DNA of 64,000 nt from Thozetella sp. PMI_491 (GCA_021432635.1 MU270055.1:186001-250000), one strand, 5' to 3'; counted from the first letter of the stretch, positions 12,901 through 24,251 are shown. A program made the numbers and translations. Notes: generated from the sequence alone by a model not told the origin.

Positions 12901-14243
12901 GCCGATTCAGCCATGCGCCTCATCAAGGATAGCCACCTGGCAGAAGCCGTTGCAGATGATATACCCAGCTTCATCGGCCTGCGTGTCCCTCAGGAGCGTA
13001 TTCGCAAGATGACCAGAGAGGAAATAGAGGAGGCCACCTCAGAAGCGATTACTCTCCTAGTCGACGAGGCGCAACACGGACTCGTGAAGCCACAGGTGGT
13101 TGTCAGCCAGCTTCAGGAGAAAGAGCTGAATCTCTACACCTACTTCTACCTCCGGGGGCTCTGGAGGGGTGAGGGCATCCACGAGCATGCGGGGGAGTTC
13201 CGCGGCCGCCTGCTGGCCGACAGCCAGTCTATGGTCGACGAATTTGCCGACGAGGCCGTTCATCTCTTCGCCCTCTTTGACCGGCCGCTGCTAATGGACT
13301 ACCTGAAGGTCTCGACCGCCTATGCATTAGAAAAGGTACGCTCGCTATCGCCTCCGCTCTATCATCAGTGCTAACTTTATGCAAGGCCGCCGACGAGTGC
13401 GAGCACCTCAACTACGTCCCAGAACTCGTCTATCTTTACTCCAAGACAGGCCAGGTGAAGCGTGCCTTGTACCTGATCATCGACCGCCTCGGCGACGTGT
13501 CGCAGGCCATCGCTTTTGCCAAGGAACAAGACGACCCGGATCTGTGGGACGACCTGCTCGATTACAGCATGGACAAGCCTCGCTTCATCCGCGGTCTGCT
13601 CGAGGAGGTTGGGACTGCGATCAACCCAATAACACTGGTGCGGCGCATACCAGAAGGACTCGCGGTCGAGGGCCTGCGCGAGGGCCTGAAGCACATCATG
13701 AAGGAGCACGAGATTCAGTACAGCATCAGCCTAGGCGCGGCTCGCGTCATGCGCAGCGAGGTGGCAGCTGCCCAGAACAGGCTAAGAAGCGGGCAGCAGA
13801 AGGGCGTCAAGTTCGAGGTTCACATCCAAGCTGACGATCACGTTGACGTTCAAGCAACAGACGTGCAAGGTGAAGAGACAGAGGGTGAGGCCGAGGGCAT
13901 CGCAAGCCTTTCTGGCGACGAGGCTGAGATAGAGGAGATTAGACCCCACAAGAGCAAGGCGCCCAAGAAATGGCAGCCCGGTCACTGCGCACAGTGCTTC
14001 CGGGCGTTCACTGAGTGGGAGACGGAGACGCTGGTGGGCTTTACCTGCGGGCACGTCTTCCACCTCACGCACTTGCTCGAGCACCTGCACCCCGGAGTGC
14101 CCGTGGATATTGAGACAGCGACGGATGAAGCCCCTCACCGAAAAGTCGCCGCCAAGGTCACGCATGCACGTCTCCTGAGGGATCGGATCGATGGAGGATG
14201 TCCAATGTGTTCTAAAACGGGTAGTGAAGAGCTAATGGAGTAA
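10000..14243 (+). CDS. vps41: Vacuolar sorting protein Vps41 (HOPS subunit)
   Basis: Vps41 is the effector subunit of the HOPS tethering complex, driving fusion of late endosomes, AP-3 vesicles and autophagosomes with the vacuole. Five exons fit: 10000-10338, 10450-10476, 10534-11531, 11589-13335 and 13386-14243; the product is 1322 aa. The second exon is only 27 nt (IIGTHNGNI). Introns are 50-111 bp, and the 111- and 57-bp ones are multiples of three. The N-terminus is a disordered acidic stretch (about residues 45-85). Next come a WD40-like beta-propeller, an acidic insert (PEDEEDEEDD), a clathrin heavy-chain repeat region in the second half, and a C-terminal RING-like zinc domain starting at HCAQC (about 1236), with CGHVFHLTH and a final CPMC. 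The order propeller, CHCR, RING is diagnostic. It is slightly longer than usual because of low-complexity inserts. Confidence 0.93.
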
Positions 14244-14382
14244 GGCGGCGGCGGCCACTCTCAATTCGACAAGCCATGGTCCCGGAGCACGCTTTCAACA
14301 GCAGTACTAGGGTCCAGGCAGTGGCGTGTGCATATATACCTCATGTATTTACATAACAAATCGAACTGGATACCCCCGCATC

Positions 14383-16005
14383 TCATTGGTCGTTCAAGCC
14401 CTCTTCCCTGGCTGCCATGCGCGCCTTCTCCTTGATCAGGAATGCCTCCTGCTCCCTTGCGCTCTTCTCGAGGTCCAGGAAGAACCACAAGAAGCCAGCG
14501 CTCACGATGCTCAAGGCGAAGAGGAAATAGAACGGGGCGCTGTCGTTGGTACCCCCGGGCGTTGCGTCGATGATGGCACTGCTGACTAGCGGGCCGATGA
14601 AGGACGATGTTTTGCCGATGATGCTAAAAAGCGAGAAGAAGAGAAACTCGTGGCCGCGGGGCGTGACGGACGAGATGAGGATCTGCGAATACGAGTACCA
14701 GGGGCACACAAAGAGTCCGTAGAAGGCCTGGTAGAGCCAGACCTCCCATACGTTATGAAATCCGAAGTTGTCCGTCCAGTTTCCGATCATACCCCACCCG
14801 TCGAGCAGCACAATGGAGACCATGACCCAGTTGAACATGGTCTTGGCGCTCAGGTCGAGCCGCTTCTGGATCTGCCAGAAGGCGCCAATGCCCAGGGCCT
14901 GCGCGAAAATGCCGACGATGAGCAGGTATGTCAGCGTCAGGGTGTCGTAGCTCACCACCTCGTTCTGCAAGGTTGCAATGACAGTGACGGTCGTGTTGAG
15001 CGAGTCGCCGAGCAGGAAGTAGCCGACGAGGTAGATGAGGCTCTGCTTCAGGTGCCAGATCTGCGTCAGCGCCTCCCACAGCTGCCAGGCGCCGACGGTG
15101 ACTATATTCATGCCTGCGGGGATCTTGAGCCCCGGGCGCGACTTCTCGAGGACGAACCACGGGATCGACATCACGATCCAGACGGCGGTGGCGAAGGCGA
15201 TCAGCACCGACAGCCCCCAGTTGTTGGCGTCGACGCTGTCGTTGACATGCACGCCGAACATGATGCCGACGATGATGGCCAGGATGCCGATCTCGCCAAC
15301 CGATTGGATGTAGAAGGACACGTTACTCAGCCGGCTCCGCTCCTTCTCGTCCTGCCTGTCGTACTCTAGCTGCGTGAGCTCTCCATCGCCGAGCTTCAGC
15401 GACGCCTCGAGCATATGGGGGGTGTTGCGCGCTAGCGACGGGAACGCAGCGGTCCAATAGGTAAGCGTGAGCTGGTATGCGATCAGGCCGACCATGTAGA
15501 GCCCGGCCCCGGTCTGCCACTGCTCGGGCTCGTGGACGCCCAGCCACCCGAAGCCGATGCCATAGGCAACGAGGGACCAGAAGACGAGGACCCAGCGGCG
15601 GCCGGTGCCGAAGTCAGCGTAAGCGCCGATGACGAGGAACAGGACGGCCTGGATGGCGAACGAGATGCCATTGGCCAGCAGTACGATGCTGTTGACGTCG
15701 CGCGCGCGGCCGGCAAAGTCGAGCAGGCCCGTGTCTTCGGGGGCGGCCTGGGACAACAGGTTCTGGAAGGCCGTGGGGCCGAAGTTGAACAGCGATAGCC
15801 CGTTGGCGCCGATGTAGTAGGCGTACCACGCCCAGATCTCGCGCTTCGTCGTCGGCGGCACCGTGGCCGGGTCGGCGCTGAGCTCGGGCGCGACCACACC
15901 GTGGGGGACGGCGCCGGCGAGGCTCTCGCCTTCCACCCCGCGCTTTAGCTCCTCGGCATCGGGAGGCGGCGTCTTGGCCACGGGTTCGGCGTCAGGCGCG
16001 GACAT
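14383..16005 (-). CDS. atg22: Atg22-like vacuolar amino-acid effluxer
   Basis: This intronless gene encodes 540 aa. Atg22 family proteins are major-facilitator-type permeases of the vacuolar membrane that export amino acids released from autophagic bodies. After a hydrophilic N-terminus of about 70 residues, the protein begins the family core with a WAWYAYYIGANG motif and FGPTAFQNLL. It then runs through about twelve hydrophobic segments with the soluble loop typical of the family (ERSRLSNVSFYIQSVGEIG) and ends in a charged tail. The start at 16005 is chosen because upstream in-frame sequence runs through a long G/C homopolymer that would encode only proline. Filamentous fungi often carry two atg22 paralogues; which one this is cannot be decided here. 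It is convergent with vps41 (139 bp between stops). Confidence 0.88.
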   Translation of the reverse strand: MSAPDAEPVAKTPPPDAEELKRGVEGESLAGAVPHGVVAPELSADPATVPPTTKREIWAWYAYYIGANGLSLFNFGPTAFQNLLSQAAPEDTGLLDFAGRARDVNSIVLLANGISFAIQAVLFLVIGAYADFGTGRRWVLVFWSLVAYGIGFGWLGVHEPEQWQTGAGLYMVGLIAYQLTLTYWTAAFPSLARNTPHMLEASLKLGDGELTQLEYDRQDEKERSRLSNVSFYIQSVGEIGILAIIVGIMFGVHVNDSVDANNWGLSVLIAFATAVWIVMSIPWFVLEKSRPGLKIPAGMNIVTVGAWQLWEALTQIWHLKQSLIYLVGYFLLGDSLNTTVTVIATLQNEVVSYDTLTLTYLLIVGIFAQALGIGAFWQIQKRLDLSAKTMFNWVMVSIVLLDGWGMIGNWTDNFGFHNVWEVWLYQAFYGLFVCPWYSYSQILISSVTPRGHEFLFFSLFSIIGKTSSFIGPLVSSAIIDATPGGTNDSAPFYFLFALSIVSAGFLWFFLDLEKSAREQEAFLIKEKARMAAREEGLNDQ

Positions 16006-16056
16006 GGCAGCTTGGCAGGGTCGGAGGGGGGCGGTGCGAGGAAGCAAGGGAAAAGA

Positions 16057-16058
<2 letters not shown>

Positions 16059-16126
<68 letters not shown>
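16059..16126 (+). repeat. 68-base G homopolymer
   Basis: An uninterrupted run of 68 G on the plus strand (C on the transcribed side of atg22) lies 54 bp upstream of the atg22-like start codon, so within its leader or core promoter. Such a tract can form G-quadruplexes and is hard to sequence. Its true length is therefore uncertain. Confidence 0.95.
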
Positions 16127-16127
<1 letters not shown>

Positions 16128-16458
16128 GAGGAGGCTCGGGCAAAAGAAACACCAACGAGCAACCCGGATGCCGTGATGAAAAATTTCCCCGGCGGCGCGG
16201 TCGGAGGTCGCGCGTCCTTTTTTTTAAATGGCGCGCAACGTCCCCAGCCCCGAGCAAGCAGGAGCAACAGACCTTGGCTATCGGCGGGGTTCCAGGCAAG
16301 CCAGGAGGCGCTCTGGTCTCACAGCGTGTCATGGAACCCCACTTGGCGTAGGGAAGTGCCGAGTGAGGCAGGTTGCGGTGCCAATCACCCAACCAGCTAG
16401 GCCCAATTGACCAGGGGGGGATGAGCTGTTGGTGGGGGATGTGCAGCCGGCAACGAGG

Positions 16459-16506
16459 GGTAGCTGTAGCTTCCTGAGGTAGGGTAGCTGTAGCTTCCTG
16501 AGGTAG
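16459..16506 (+). repeat. Tandem duplication of a 24-bp unit
   Basis: Two identical, adjacent 24-bp copies (16459-16482 and 16483-16506) contain GTAGCTGTAGC and CCTGAGGTAG. A partial degenerate third copy follows to about 16521. It is non-coding and lies between divergent genes. Confidence 0.9.
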
Positions 16507-17695
16507 GGCAGCTCCTGTAGGAGCTTCCCCTCAACCGCAACAGAGAGAGACGCAGTAAGCGGTGAGCTTGTGCTAGGATTGGAAGCCATACCTTATCCAA
16601 CTCGCATTTCTCTCGGATGTTGATGCAAGAAAAAAAAAAACCACCATCCACTTTTAGCTCGGCACCTAGTGTCGCTGGGGGGGGCGAGCGGGTTTTGGTT
16701 TTTTTCTTTCAAGGTACCCGCAGGTGCAGGGCGTTAGCTTGGCCCTAGTTGAGAGCAACAGCTAAGCTGCCACCGACTAGCAAGGACTCTGGCTTGGGTT
16801 GGAACGAGCCCCAAGGAGTCCAGCACTGCAATTTTAGCGCTAAAGGAGGGGAGTGCTTTGTTAATTACTCTGAAGACGCTTGATACGGCCCTTACTCTGA
16901 GCAAATATCTCAAGTAAATTAGGATTGATTTTGCAAGTTGCCGTAACTGCCCAATTCCGGGTAAGCAGATTATTCAGGCACCATAGGGAGCTTTGGCATA
17001 CGCTAACTGTGATTAACAAATGCGCCTGGGTTTCGTCCCTTACGCTGAATGATGCTACCGGTAATGCCTGAGGCTGCCGTGCAAAGGCTCACAAATCGCA
17101 ATCGGGACGAAGGCCGTAGTCAATTGCGCCGGTTGACATACATCGGTCTCCACACCGGCTCGCGATTCCCGGCCTTCCTCCCGGGGTCCGCAGAAGACAC
17201 GCCCCTGTTGCCGTAGATCAACGGGATTGGGGATAATACAAATAAAACCTGCAGCGGCTCCTGCCGTGCGATCTTGGATCTTGGCATAGAGTTTGGTGAC
17301 ACAACACCATCTGCGCAAGCACGACATTACGGTATGTGGGAGCTCCCGTCAACCTTGCATCCGAATCGGGGCGTGGGCGCCACCCATGCATACACCATGC
17401 TCACCTATCTTAGTACCTAGGCAGGCCCAGCATAATCATTTCCGTCCGTTGACGGTATAGATCACTTCCTAGCTTTCAGGCGGGAGCCTCGTGCCAAATT
17501 TTTCCTCGGATCTGCACAAGAGCCCGGGAGATATTCTCTCTCTCTTCCTACCTCTTTCCCTGCTCGTCGTGTCTAGTAGCATAAGGACCGTGTAAGCGAT
17601 GGGTACTTCCACGATCTCTGGTTCGCGGTTCCTACCCCGCAGACCCCCAAGATCGAGCCCTTATTGACGAAGGGGGAGGCTTAGAAGGTTCATTG

Positions 17696-18904
17696 ATGCT
17701 CCACGGGAGGACATATGCGCTGCCCATACGCCCTACCGTCATCATCTGCATCGATGGCTTCGACCCGGAATACCTCCGCAGGGGCCTGGCGGATGGCCTG
17801 CTGCCCACCATGGCCAGGTTCGTAAAAGACGGGTTCCATGCGGAGGCGGACTGTGCCATGCCGTCTGTCACCAACGCCAACAACGTGTGCATCATCACAG
17901 GCGCGCCGACGAAGGTGCACGGCATCGCCACCAATTACTTCCTCGACCGCGAGACGGGGAAGGAGACCATGATTGTGGACGACTCGCTCCTCCGCGGGTC
18001 GACCATCCTCGCCGAGATGGCCAGCCGCGGCGTCCGCGTAGCCGCCATCACGGCGAAGGATAAGCTCCGGCGCATCTTGCAGCACGGTCTGGACGGGCAC
18101 AACGCCATCTGCTACTCCTCGCAGTATGCCAGCGACGAGGTTCTAAAGTGGCTGGGCCGCGACGAACGTCCCAGCCAGTACTCAGCCGAACTTTCGCTCT
18201 TCGTCCTCGACGCGGGCCTCAAGCTGCTGCGCGAGAAACGGGCTGACCTATTTTACCTGACCCTGTCGGATTTCGTCCAGCATAAGCACGCTCCCGGGGA
18301 GCCCGAGGCCGACAACTTTCTATCCGCCATCGACGCGCGCCTGCAGGCGTTCGTCAATCTCGGCGCGGTTATCGGCGTCACGGGCGACCACGGCATGAGT
18401 GACAAGTCAGACGCAGCCGGGGAACCGAACGTGTTGTTCCTGCAGGACAAGTTAGAGGAGAAGTTCGGCGAGGGCTGCGCTCGTGTCATCTGCCCCATCG
18501 CGGACCCGTTTGTCAAGCACCACGGAGCCTTGGGGGGGTTCGTCCGCGTGTACGTGAGCGATTCGCACGGCAACCAGATCACTGAGATGGCCAATTACGT
18601 ATCGACCTTGGACAAGGTCGAGCTGACGATGCTGAGGAAGGAGGCGGCGGAGCAGTTCGAGATGCCGTTTGATCGCGAGGGGGACTTCATCGTCGTAGCC
18701 CATTCCGAGGCTGTGCTCGGGGGCAAGGAGGCAGAGCACGACTTGAGCGGGCTGAAGAGACACAGGCTGCGTTCGCACGGGGGCCTGTCGGAGCAGCAAG
18801 TCCCGGTGCTTCTCTCGACCCCGATCCGACAGGGCGAGAAAACTTGCTCGCGGCAGTGGAGAAACTTTGACATCTTCGACCTGGCCCTTAATTACGGTCA
18901 GTAG
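17696..18904 (+). CDS. phnA: Phosphonoacetate hydrolase
   Basis: The product (402 aa, one exon) should split the carbon-phosphorus bond of phosphonoacetate to give acetate and phosphate. The fold is that of the alkaline-phosphatase superfamily with two zinc ions. Visible residues include D20 in ICIDGFD, nucleophile T59 in PSVTNANN, D192 and H196 in SDFVQHKHAPG, D231 and H232 in GDHGMSD, and H360 in RSHGG. Their order and spacing follow bacterial PhnA. Length and both termini also match bacterial PhnA, and no signal peptide is present, so it is cytosolic. The ATG at 17696 leaves the same short lead-in (GRTYALPIRP) seen in bacterial enzymes. No other phosphonate genes lie nearby. The lack of introns and close resemblance to bacterial enzymes fit ancient horizontal transfer, though fungal phosphonoacetate hydrolases are known. 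Confidence 0.9.
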   Translation: MLHGRTYALPIRPTVIICIDGFDPEYLRRGLADGLLPTMARFVKDGFHAEADCAMPSVTNANNVCIITGAPTKVHGIATNYFLDRETGKETMIVDDSLLRGSTILAEMASRGVRVAAITAKDKLRRILQHGLDGHNAICYSSQYASDEVLKWLGRDERPSQYSAELSLFVLDAGLKLLREKRADLFYLTLSDFVQHKHAPGEPEADNFLSAIDARLQAFVNLGAVIGVTGDHGMSDKSDAAGEPNVLFLQDKLEEKFGEGCARVICPIADPFVKHHGALGGFVRVYVSDSHGNQITEMANYVSTLDKVELTMLRKEAAEQFEMPFDREGDFIVVAHSEAVLGGKEAEHDLSGLKRHRLRSHGGLSEQQVPVLLSTPIRQGEKTCSRQWRNFDIFDLALNYGQ

Positions 18905-21227
18905 ATAGATGAATGATACCCGTAAACACGTCAGCTTTGATGTAAGTGAGGGAGGCCGAAGTCAGACAACTAGGCAATGTCCTATCCGAACAGGAGAAAG
19001 GCCCATATTGCTGCTGGATCCGGTAGGCACTTCCAGGGATACCCATAATGTGCGAAGCCCACATGTTCCTGGTGGCAGTCGCGGAGAAGACGGGATCGGA
19101 CGAGTGTTTCCGTCCGATGATTGTGAATATGATCCCCTTCCTGTATCTCTACGTACCAATATGGGTACACCCAAGCCACTTGATGCTCCAAAAGATTAAG
19201 GGTCTGCAGAACTTCTCCACTCGAGATGCTCAAAAAGCAACACTTTACAAAATGTCTCTCTAGCGTCGACGCAATAGCTCTCCATCCCCGGGCCCGTAGA
19301 CCGGCGATACCGCAAGCAACCCAGGGGCCCCGGCGAAGTGATCGCCGGTACCGAAGAATGTCAATAATCGGCGGCACTTCGTAACACAGAGCAGACAAAG
19401 CAGCATGGCTATTATGAGAATTGCATCTAGAGCCTAGAGATGGCCCCTCTATGCTCTACGCTATCGTTACGATGAGCAGATGTGTTCTTCGATCCGCGTG
19501 GTCTGGGCCTGGAAAGAGCGGCCTCAGTGTGGTGTTAGCTGCGTGAGGTAATGACAATCCGACGACGGCTATGGAGCGCGTCTACAGGGAGATTGGCAAA
19601 TAGTCCCGTCGTGGCAAAAGATCTACGTCCACTGTCCGTGAGGCCGAGCTTCGACGATGCTCCGTCTCCACCGAAGTTCGTCGAAGCCGACCCGAGCGAG
19701 CCTCGGCCAGAGGATCGGGTCTGCTAAGTAATGGGTAATCCGCAGCCCCTGATTCGACACTCTTGTTTACCTCGCAGGCGTGAAACAGCCACACGCCGCC
19801 GGGGTGTGCCCTAGTGTCACGGGTGCGGAGCGAGGCCTCGCGGCAAGAGGCGGTGGATTGGGCAGCCGGGACAGATAGACTGCGTACCACTACCCAGCCT
19901 CACGGAAGGGGGTCTTGATTTTGGGGTATTTTTGGGTTGTTCGGTAGGCATTTGCTCGCAGCCAGGGGACCTTGGCAGCGACGGGAGAGCCGGGGTGTGC
20001 TTGGTCTCGGCCCCCGCGTCGACCTAACGGTGGGGAGAGCTGTCGTAATCCTTTTGTCTTGGCAGGCTTCAGAGGAAAGGATCTTCAGAGGCTCACAGAT
20101 GCGATCTGCGAGAGTGACAGACATCTCATCTTGCATCCAGGTCCTAGGAAATTTAGGAAATTTTACGCGTAATGGGACGAACCCCCTGCGGTTCTTTAGA
20201 TGTTTTGAGTTTATTGGAATTTAAAATTTTAAGGATGTTTCTGTTGTGTTTTCTTTGGGCCTTCGTTGGCCCGACCAGGCGACGTGCGCCACATGTCTCG
20301 GGATCGATCAGATCACAGCCATCCGCTCGGGAGCGGATGCAGGACGGAAACTAAGGCAAGGTGCACATTGCTGGCGACGGTGGAAGCACTTCGTTAGCCT
20401 AGAGGTCATGACGAACTGCACGACTCGATAGACTATGGCGGTGCTACTATGTAAGAATTTCGCCCCATACGTAATCCCGTAGGTGGACCGCAGGTCTAGT
20501 TCGCCTAGCGACCAAGCTCTAACTACCGGACGTGGGCCCGCATACTACCCACGAGCCAACGGCTGCCACCGTCGTCTCCAAAGCCACACAGCTGTGCTGG
20601 CAAGGTGCTTGTTAAGGAGCTGGCTGGCGCTGCACCGCAGAGTGCGCGTTGCGAGGCTCGGCCCCTTAACTGCCTTACTACTTTCCCCCTTGCTCAACGA
20701 TTGTGACGGAGTGGCGCTCACTGGGTCCGGTCTGTTTGCCCTTCCCACATCCCGACAAGGCCGGGTTCGCATGTCCAAAGGGCGTGCCACCCCGGAAAGC
20801 TTGAGTGTCCTAACCAGGCTCGCGAGGTCGACGCACGTTCTCGAGGCTGAGTCGGCCCCAGTGGGGATTAGAGATAGGAGCAACTGTATTGGCTCTGCCC
20901 AGTGCGCGTATTGGCGCTCCCCTACCCCTCCGCCGTTTGTATCTCCACAAATCGTTTACGGCCTCATGCCGGAGGGAAAGAGGACCCAGCCTAGGGCGGG
21001 CTAAGAGAGCTTCTGATGGGCCTCATCATCATGAGGACGAGAAGACATGGTCGTGGTATAAGAGTTGCGCTCTTGGCTGGCCATCAAGACCATCTTTCTC
21101 TCACCACCACCACAGGTCCCCTCAATCTCCCCCACAGTCGCTTTCTCACAGACGCCCTAGGCCTCCTCCATTCGTTCTTCTCTCGAGACTTAAGCTTTGA
21201 TCCGCGTGACCCTTACCGCTGCTCAAC
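18905..21227. other. Intergenic region, no gene seen
   Basis: In this 2.3-kb stretch open frames up to 173 codons occur, but their translations are arginine/serine/proline-rich and overlap frames on the other strand, with no domain or splice logic. An AT-rich patch lies near 20150-20240. The final 200 bp are pyrimidine-rich and likely serve as promoter and leader of the dioxygenase gene. Confidence 0.5.
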
Positions 21228-22489
21228 ATGGTTCTCCTGCCCAAGATCTCCGGGGCTGCCGCCCTCGCCCTCCTAGCTGGCCTTGCCGCGGCCCACCCCG
21301 GCGAGTCACACAGCGACCACCACATGAAGCGGGAGATCACCGCTCGCGAGCACAACGCCCACCTGGGCGCTCGCTCCCTTGGCGCCTGTTCCAACTCGGT
21401 CGCCAGCAGGAAGCTCAAGGCCCGCTCTATCAAGCGTCGGTCCGAGCACGTCGAGAAGCTGCGCCAGAAGCGTGGCATCACGGCCCGTAAGACCTCTCTC
21501 TCTCCTTGTTATGGAACCATGGGGGATCGTCCCGCTAACATCTGTGCCCTGCAGCCTCCAAGAAGTTCCGTCGTGACCTGGAGGACCTCCAGGCCTGGGA
21601 AGCTGTCAGCCACAACCAGACCGGCATCGACAGCTATGACATGTTCACCCCCCTGGCCGACGTCTTTGACGCCAACACCAGCTGCATCCTGGCCCCCGAG
21701 GTCACCGATGGCCCTTACTACGTGGTGGGCGAGTACATGCGCTCCAACGTCAAGGAGTCGCTCTGGTCGGAGGGTGTCGACCTCTTCCTCGAGGTGCAGT
21801 ACATCGACGTCAACACCTGCCTGCCGGTTCCGCGCGTCGCCGTCGACATCTGGAACTGCAACGCTACCGGCCTGTACTCCGGCATCAGCACCAGTGGCAA
21901 CTACGCCGCCGACGGTCTCAACTCGACCTACCTCCGTGGTATCCAGATGACCGACCACGACGGTGTCGTCCAGTTTGAGACCATCTTCCCCGGTCACTAC
22001 GAGGGTCGTGCGACCCACACCCACTTGTTGGCGCACATGAACGCCACCGTGCAGACCAACGGCACGATCTCCGTCTGGGATGCTCCCGTCACCCACATCG
22101 GCCAGCTGTTCTACCCAGAGGCCCTGCGCAGCGAGGTGGAGCTGCTCGCGCCTTACAACACCAACACCCAGGCCATCACCAGCAACGACGATGACATGTG
22201 GAGCATTGTCCAGACCGACAGCAGCTACGACCCCATGCCCGAATTCGTCTATCTCGGCGAGGACATCTCCGAGGGCCTCTTCGCCTGGATCCAGATCGGC
22301 GTCAACGCCTCTGTCGACTACACCTCCGATAGCTACTACGCCATCGCCGCCTACCTCGATGCCGACGGCGGCCACGCCAGCGCCAACTCTATGGGCGGTG
22401 CCCCCAGTGGCGGCGGCAACAGCACCGCCCCCTCCGGTGCTCCTCCCTCGGGCTCGGGCGCCGTCCCAAGTGCGACCGCCTCTGCCTAA
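21228..22489 (+). CDS. Secreted intradiol ring-cleavage dioxygenase
   Basis: Exons 21228-21486 and 21555-22489 flank a 68-bp intron (GTAAGA donor, GCAG acceptor, phase 1); the product is 397 aa. It starts with a signal peptide (MVLLPKISGAAALALLAGLAAA) followed by a histidine-rich and basic propeptide-like stretch. The core carries the family markers TDGPYYVVGEYMR, VDIWNCNATGLYSG and FPGHYEGRATHTH. Tyr in GLYSG, Tyr in GHYEGR and the two His of THTH are the expected non-haem Fe(III) ligands. The C-terminal 40 residues are a Gly/Ser/Pro-rich tail. The family opens catechol rings between the two hydroxyls. Secreted fungal members of this type are thought to act on plant or microbial phenolics, and the true substrate is unknown. 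A secreted tyrosinase lies 1.8 kb downstream on the same strand. Confidence 0.9.
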
Positions 22490-24251
22490 GCGAGGGTAAT
22501 CAAGGCGATCATGTCGACACATGGGGATGCGCGGTGCAGGATAGAATTTGGGTGTTTTTGATTATCTTTATCACGCGAATACACTTTCGCGATAGCATGG
22601 GTGGCGCAGGATGGCATATACACGGATTCCCAGGGCTTCTCGGTCGAGACTGACCGGCGTCCAACCATTTGTTCATAGCGAAGGATGCGGTCCATCTGTA
22701 CATATCCATCAGTACATATCTCATCCCTTCATTCCTTTTATACCCGTGAGGAATCTCCGTGCAAACTAGCCTGCTTCCTAGAGTATGTGTTTTGTGTACG
22801 CATGGGCATTTAGGCAAATGTCGCTCAGGGGCAAGTAAACAACATGTTGGACTGCATCGTACGCCGGCGCGGCTAAGAATAGTGAGGTATTGCCATCCCC
22901 TTTTACTAAATGCTCAGCATCTTGGGCCCATGACCCCTGTGCTGATACAAGCAATTTCTCCAATGCCTCAGTTGCGCCAAGGGAGGGCCAGGGGGCGTTC
23001 GCGATACCTCCCTTGGTGAAACGTCGTACTAACGAGGGTGCAAGCTTGATAAGCTTACAACATTATTGATGGGCCGAGACGGCTCGAAGAACTGGCAGGT
23101 TCTACCTTTTTTTTAGCCACCAATGAACCAGGTTGTGAAGATTTCCGCCACTGATTGCTTGCGCGCAACAACTATATTGAAGCTCTGGCTTAGATGGCAC
23201 GCTCGAGTGGGCGTCTTGGCTCGAAAAGATGAGGAATAGTTTGACTCTCCCAAAATAACAAGGTGGTTATTTTGGGAAAGCTTGATATTCCTTGGCGGCA
23301 CAATTTACGGTATTAACACTTCCTAGCTTGCAATCGAGACATACCGTGGTTTATGGCGCATACCGGGGCCGCTAATTAATTGGTCGTTGTCGCCTCGCAG
23401 AACCCTGGACAGTAAGACTGGGGAGATACTGGTGCCGACGCTCTGCACGCGTCTTGAGCCCTGTGGTCAGGTTATACCACGTCCTAGCCACGTGCAAATT
23501 ACTCTGAATCTCAGGTCCAAATCCTAGACATCCCCGCTCTTCAGCAAGTCAGGAGCACTTGTTTATGCATTCAACCTGGCCGTTTGCGCGGGGAGTCTCG
23601 CTGACAGCTGCCCAAGTCCGGGGTCTTTGTAACGGGTTCTTGGCAGGGGCACGGCGAGTAGGTCCAGATCGAGTAGAAGCCGGAGGGGAAGGATCAGAAG
23701 TGGGTCGGCATCTGCGGCGCTGCGCCGCCGGTTTTGGGCATGCATACCCCGGCTCTACTATTTCCAGACGCCAGGACACAGGCAACTACCGAGAAGACTC
23801 GCCCGACCCGTTTTCACCACGCCTTGGCGAGGGTTGCTTCCACCAAGCCCCCGGGTCCCCGAGCAAGTCTAGAAGCTCCTAGACGACCACACCTCTTCTC
23901 ACTGGTCGGCCGAGTTGATCCAGCCCACATGGCAACCGATCGCCCAGGGTGCTAAAATGGAAGGTAAAAGGAGTCATGTTTCAGTGCACCAATCGAGTGT
24001 AACGGTCCCAAGGAAGGCCACTACCTAGTGCGAGCATGGGAGCGGGCATGGAAGCTGCGGTGCGCGCCCCTGTGCTCACCGGGCTACCGACATGCGATAG
24101 ACGGGCGCGATCGAGGAACTGCGGCTCTCTGGCGGCTGGGCTTGCCAAGGTACATAAACCAGCTAGGAGACCATGTCGATCCTACCCGTTCTCATCGCCC
24201 TCACGCCGCACATCTCTGGGTCGACTTTGGGCTACCGGGCCGCAAACCAAC
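22490..24251. other. Intergenic region with a hairpin
   Basis: No coding sequence is supportable in this 1.76-kb interval. It holds the 3' region of the dioxygenase, a perfect 12-bp inverted repeat (23248-23277, listed separately), and presumably the tyrosinase promoter. Confidence 0.5.
23248..23277 (+). repeat. Perfect 12-bp inverted repeat (hairpin)
   Basis: Arms 23248-23259 (TCCCAAAATAAC) and 23266-23277 are exact reverse complements around a 6-nt loop. The hairpin is far from either flanking gene end. It could be a relic of a small element or a chance palindrome; no target duplication is evident. Confidence 0.7.

Larger units (their letters stand above)
16006..17695. promoter_or_regulatory. 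Divergent intergenic region, atg22-like / phosphonoacetate hydrolase
   Basis: About 1.7 kb separates the two divergent starts. It contains a 68-base G homopolymer, a 24-bp tandem duplication (both listed separately), and short A and T runs near 16630-16700. I see no credible gene. A short upstream exon for the plus-strand gene near 17599 cannot be excluded but is not needed. Confidence 0.5.

Noticed and set aside
15992-16351. Open frames through the poly-G tract encoding long proline or glycine runs
   Set aside because: Pure homopolymer translation. The atg22-like gene has a better start just downstream of it.
20483-21004. 173-codon plus-strand frame in the 19-21 kb spacer
   Set aside because: Arg/Ser/Pro-rich translation with an overlapping open frame on the other strand, and no family features or splice logic.
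21509-22522. Long minus-strand frame opposite the dioxygenase gene
   Set aside because: Shadow of a GC-rich coding strand; Val/Gly-rich translation without features.
23248-23277. Hairpin as a transcription terminator
   Set aside because: Rho-independent terminators are bacterial, this is nuclear fungal DNA, and no gene ends nearby.
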